A stretch of 64,000 bases of DNA, from positions 37,772,294 to 37,836,293 of the forward strand of contig NC_079474.1 in NCBI RefSeq assembly GCF_026230105.1, written 5' to 3'. The notes beneath the pieces are model-generated. The model was given only the letters and a program-made list of their open reading frames with translations. It ran no database searches and was not told where the DNA came from. Source of the DNA: Diorhabda sublineata. Its lineage: Eukaryota > Arthropoda > Insecta > Coleoptera > Chrysomelidae. Positions within the stretch are counted from its first letter, which is position 1, and each line of letters starts with the position of its first letter. Position numbers and translations under genes: made by a program. Below, one piece after another: positions 59,820 through 64,000 of the stretch.

Positions 59820-60400
59820 GAGCTGGAACTGACTATTACCAGTAAGAAAAGAGGACACATACTTAGGTACTTCAAGACGGAAATCCGGCAGAGTAGAGGC
59901 TTGATCGCCTCTTCTAGACAGAGTGCTATTTCTAGAGTCTTGTGCCAACAGTACAGCATATATTGATTACTCTAGTAGTTTCATGACAAAAGTATTCCGT
60001 AAATCTGATTTTCTTTATTATTTTATCTTCCATGATTCTCATTTGTTTCAAGACCAGCTGCTTTAGAATTACCTTCCACTTCTTAGTGCCCAGGTACCCA
60101 GCAGGGACTTACTTTTTAATAGTTCAGGACAGTGTTTTGTGACAGCATATCATACCTTTTGTTTATTTCAATTTTGATGGTGTTATTTTAAGGCTGTTTA
60201 GCTATCTGTGTGAATTGTTATATTTCTGCTTGATTAACAGACTAACAGTCTTCTCTATAGCGTAAATTTTTACTTGAAAGATATTTCATTCAGTTTTCAG
60301 TCTGTATGCCATCTTGAGGTTCAGTTCCTTCGAACACACTCCGGCTCCTGCTCAATTTTTGTTAACGAGCCATCTGTAAAGATTAATATTTCTTCTACCT
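59820..60400 (-). mobile_element. LINE RNase H domain relic
   Basis: The minus strand gives VEEILIFTDGSLTKIEQEP (60395-60340 region, with FTDGS the first catalytic aspartate block of RNase H), IFQVKIYAIEKTVSL in shifted frames, ITIHTDS.TALK (second block, SDSQAA equivalent), LLGTWALRSG (WVPGH.GI equivalent) and LPDFRLEVPKYVSSFLTGNS (about 59915-59860; equivalent of the L..LTGH segment after RNase H). The domain type is that of R1/I-like LINEs, perhaps the family of the 57410 and 24700 tails. Stops are frequent. Confidence 0.6.
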
Positions 60401-60668
60401 TGATAAATTACTTATCCTTGCAGATATCTTTATTACTATCCTCTCCCTGAAATCCCTTTTTGTGAACATCTAGTCCTAGTTCTGAGCTAATAGATACTTT
60501 ATTCGTTTTTCTCCTATTTTACCAATTTCCTGTAGAATAGTTGTATGTGCATAATTATTTTGCTCCAAAGATTGTTCTTCCTTAACTGGAAAGATCTATG
60601 GAAACTATTATTCAAATCATTCTTAAATACAAATTATCCCAAAATTTTCACTTTCGCAGCTTAAATTA
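60401..60668. other. Probable further LINE sequence, unresolved
   Basis: The minus strand shows KGFQGEDSNKDICKD just upstream of the RNase H block. This could be the linker of the same LINE, but no firm motif is present. Confidence 0.3.
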
Positions 60669-61203
60669 TGAGGTTTTTTTTTTCAACCTCCGATCGCTCC
60701 GTGCAGACGCTGCGCGGGTAAAAGAAAGCGGACATGCGCTGTAGGCGACTGCGAAGCTCTCGCACTACACACTCCGCCATTGTTGACTTTCAGGCGTCAG
60801 TCGGCGTTGTGCTACAGCCACGTAAACATGTCCGCCATTATTGATGCTCTCGCCAAGTATAAATTGCGAAGTGTGAATGGTCTCGAAAGTTTAAAGTTGA
60901 CAGAATGGTTGAAGAAAACAGCAGAATCGCCATTACTGCTTTGTCTGCGGAATTTCCAGACCTTTCAAGGTCTGTTTTGTACTCTATTGTTACTGAACGG
61001 TTAGGCTACATTGGCTTCAGCTTTCTTTGAAGAAGGTATTGAATAAAGCTTTTCCACAGATACGTGGAATGTTTCAATCTCTTCGGTGATTATGTCAAAA
61101 AGTAACCATAGGTGTACCAATTTTTTGGTAATAAAATTATTGTTTTATATATGAAATTGTCTTTTATTTATAATCCATCGGAGGTTGAAAAAAACGGCCC
61201 TGG
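60669..61203 (+). mobile_element. Short mariner derivative with both TIRs and recognisable protein ends
   Basis: The ends are flanked by TA (60667-60668, 61204-61205). The left TIR contains TTTTTTTCAACCTCCGAT and the right contains the exact inverse. Inside, the + strand has MSAIIDALAKYKLRSV (from 60828; the N-terminus of a mariner lineage), then in another frame VEENSRIAITALSAEFPDLS with RSVLYSIVTE (about 60910-60990), then FFEEGIE and RYVECFNLFGDYVKK followed by a stop (61059-61106), which is the normal C-terminus. The middle, including all three catalytic acids, is deleted. The 5' region (60690-60830) is strikingly GC-rich for this window. A non-autonomous, MITE-like derivative of 535 bp. 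Confidence 0.85.
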
Positions 61204-61205
61204 TA

Positions 61206-64000
61206 TGTGTAGCTTGAAGAAATCAACTACAAATAGTTTGAGAGTACTAATTTAGTTTTTGATATTTAAAACCTTATTTGGATAGAAGCTCATATATGTA
61301 TATGATTTGTTTTACAAAACAGCGTTATAAAATCTATAAATTTATAGAATCATTTATCGTCATCAAGAGCGAGAAAGTATACGAAATTTCAATAGATTTA
61401 TTGAGATTTAATGAGAATTTGATTAGTTTTCGGGAAATAGCAAACAAATAATTTATACGAGTAAACCTTTGTTTGAATCGTTATATTTCCATACATATTA
61501 ATTTTTCTATCCCGTTTCGCTGGTGTAACAGTCATTCTATATATAAACAAAACTTGATATCTGCAATCGCATGATCTTTTCAGTTATCCCATCCCCTTTT
61601 TGTAACACACATATACACAGAGACCAACAATGTTCCGCTCTTTATATTCTCTCCCATCGAGGGTGCTAATTCAATTGATCAAAACTGCCTTGGTATACGT
61701 TTGCCTCATGCCCGACGAACGAGCACACTCTCTAAACTTTTGATAATCTATAAAAGTATAATAAGCTTTAAACATTTTAGAATTTCCAAAAAGGCTCTAG
61801 AAGAGACATTATGATTACTTATGAGTTAATATTTAAAAGTTTTTAAAGTTTTCTTTGTAGAGGGTGAAAATGAGAGTACAGAGTTTTAAAGATGAAACGT
61901 TATTAGCAACTAATGATTAATATATGTATATAATTTTAACGTGCCAACTAGAGGCCTGGAAACCACATGTTCAATTGAATAAGAAGAATCGAAGTCAGCG
62001 GTTATTTCAAAATATATACTGTTTACTGGATTTGGAGAACGACTTCTTTATTATTCAAAATAATAAATTGTACATTCTATTTCTTTAAATTTGTATATTT
62101 TATTTTATGTTTTTAAAAAAAGTAACAATAATTTGCAACTTAAAAATTATTTACACCCTAACTCACATTCTGCTTTACTACAGATCACTACGATCTGTTT
62201 GTACTTTGACTAGATACTTCGGCCGTCGTCAACACCGAAGTAGCTTGATTACTTGTATATATTACGTGTAGAGGTAATATATATATAGCTGCATACTTAT
62301 TACCTGACATTTGGGATGTCGATTCTTTTATTTATTCAACATAACATTTATAAAACGACTTCCAACAGTGAAAATGTTTTTGTTTGTTTTTTACTCAGAG
62401 AACAAGTCAGTAAGAGTTGTCTAATTATTTAGTGATTAATCTTGACTTCTGTTTAAAAGATGCTTTCTCTTAAGCTCATCTCATTTATATTCAATAGAAT
62501 CAACGTCAGGATTTCTTGCTGGCCACTCTATGATGAACGAGGTATGAACTAAATATTAGTTTTTGCTTCTAAAAAATTTCTGAAGCAACTCACTCTTCAA
62601 ATCAAGTACTTGTATTCGGTATAATTTTCTACTTCTACCGTTTACCACAAGTTAGTATATGTATTCAAATTAACTAGGGAACCTAGTTACGTAATTTTCG
62701 ATCCTAAAGTGGTTTAAACTCATTCTCATTTTCTTCTCCGAAATTTGGAAACTACCTAATGAAGATCAATTTATAAATTTTTTCACTGACACTCGCACTG
62801 ATTTCGTGGTGCCATAAGCATAAACGCTTGCGCTCGCGATCAAATGCCAAGATGGCCAATTTTTATGTTCGACGCTCTGTTCCAGCACTTAACCAATGAA
62901 AACATTTCTCCCGATCACATGACGTAAACACAGCAACAATAACCAAATTCAACAATTGTCTGTTTTATTTTCCTGGTGTGGAGTACCTTGGTGTTATTTG
63001 TGTTTTCAAATTTTATTAATCAGGATCAAAAAAGTATTGGTATGTCTGAGTAGACTGTGTTGGAAATTATACAATGTGGAATGAGCTCGGAAGACATTGT
63101 TGAATTGCTTTACAATTACAAAATTTTCATTGTATAAAAAATAATTAAAAACATTACACTTTTAATAAGCAAACAAATACAAAAAAAAGCTTTGTGCTTA
63201 AATGAAATGATTTACTGATTATTCTGGGTCAGCCAATCAAATCTCCAGCGACAAAGGAAAGTCAAAAACATTATAAATAGTTTCCAACGCGAACAAGAGC
63301 GTCAGCCAGAGTGCGAACTAATAGTTTTTATTTATGTATTAGCAGAATATATAATAGCCAGGTTACCAGATAACCGATAATCGATGCAATAACTTTTTAA
63401 TATTATAACCAAAAATGGTGATGCTTAGTTTCACGTACACAGTTTTAAATAATTATGCATATCAGCACCTCATACTGGGACAATAATTTTGATATACCAT
63501 TTTTTATAACCTTTCCAACAAAAAGTATTTTTAGACAAAAAAATCCGCTTCGCTTCCTTTCTCAAGTCCATAATGTTATTATGATTTCATATTTTTATTT
63601 TGTCGTACTTTGTAGCAAATCATTACAAACATCAGATGCATTTATAATATCTGTAGGTGTATTTCCAAACTGTTTTGGTTTGGAAAAACCATCAATAAAA
63701 CTATTTTCATTCAGAAAGTGGAGGGCAATAATAATTACCTATGTAGTGATTTGATCATAGTGTGCGTGAGGCTCTCTCCGTTTTGTACGTATTGAAGCTA
63801 TGAGAGAAGTGAGCTCTCACAGAAAAACATTGGTTTCGTTGTTAGAGCGAATCTACAGGGTGAAAAATCCTACGGAATGAATACAATTTTCGCTTAACGT
63901 TCTCAATTATTAAGATCCCGAGGTCGAATTATGAAATCCTCGACGTGGAAATGTAATCTCAATCGTTCTTTTTTGCCATGAAAATAAGTTTAGGGTAATG
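61206..64000. other. Intergenic, no gene recognised
   Basis: Largely AT-rich. Less AT-rich blocks lie at 61560-61740, 62790-63090 and 63760-63870. A short frame MSE.TVLEIIQCGMSSEDIV at 63042-63104 (one stop) looks like a protein N-terminus but I cannot assign it. An open frame of 99 codons at 63455-63754 (+) has no recognised motif. Confidence 0.4.

Noticed and set aside
1..64000. CRISPR arrays, operons, ribosome binding sites, rRNA genes
   Set aside because: The window is eukaryotic; no direct-repeat/spacer structure, bacterial gene layout or rRNA sequence was seen.

Overview
The window looks like insect nuclear DNA. It is strongly AT-rich, dense in decayed Tc1/mariner, hAT and non-LTR (LINE) elements of insect type, and contains one clearly genuine host coding segment. 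That segment (16657-16873, + strand) is the 3'-terminal exon of a C15/clawless-type (TLX-family) homeobox gene. A polypyrimidine tract and AG acceptor lead into 71 codons that start just after the homeodomain and contain the family hallmark ALQNLQPW. The insect order cannot be fixed from this window; a beetle with expanded introns is only a guess.

Layout. 1-16656 is best read as the last intron of the C15 gene, because no homeobox exon is visible there. It holds LINE relics (795-1010, 4340-5005, 9380-9600, 14640-15660), mariner relics (5185-5520, 7656-8525) and a roughly 2 kb A-rich tandem repeat of about 150 bp units (10780-12800). 16874-17025 is the 3' UTR with two AATAAA signals. From 17 to 64 kb I find no further unmistakable host gene, only a mobile-element graveyard: a Crypton-like tyrosine recombinase relic (18430-19060) abutting an RTE-like LINE (19110-20950), jockey-type LINE pieces (22200-23512), a decayed but still visibly intron-containing copy of an unnamed multicopy arthropod gene family (25340-26830), two copies of one LINE reverse transcriptase with complementary deletions (28070-29010 and 36790-37620), a second RTE-like LINE copy (30240-31080), a long imperfect palindrome (32179-32905), a pogo/tigger-like relic (33125-33690), a near full-length mariner with both TIRs (35272-36484), several internally deleted mariners with TIRs (38537-39078, 46014-46340, 60669-61203), a Tc1-like relic (42540-43110), a near full-length mariner coding remnant (46690-47673), DDE transposase pieces of another Tc1/mariner-like lineage (48440-48760, 53245-53970), two hAT elements with recognisable ends (49074-50630, 51278-52240), and LINE 3' pieces (57410-58660, 59820-60400).

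How it fits together. In insects C15 belongs to the NK homeobox cluster (tin, bap, lb, C15, slou). The 47 kb downstream of the exon is therefore plausibly the intergenic space toward an NK-cluster neighbour, swollen by transposons; that is inference. Almost every mobile-element reading frame here carries stops and frameshifts, so none is likely to be active. Family assignments rest on motif recognition in conceptual translations made by eye, with no database search. Boundaries are approximate unless TIRs or target-site duplications are stated.
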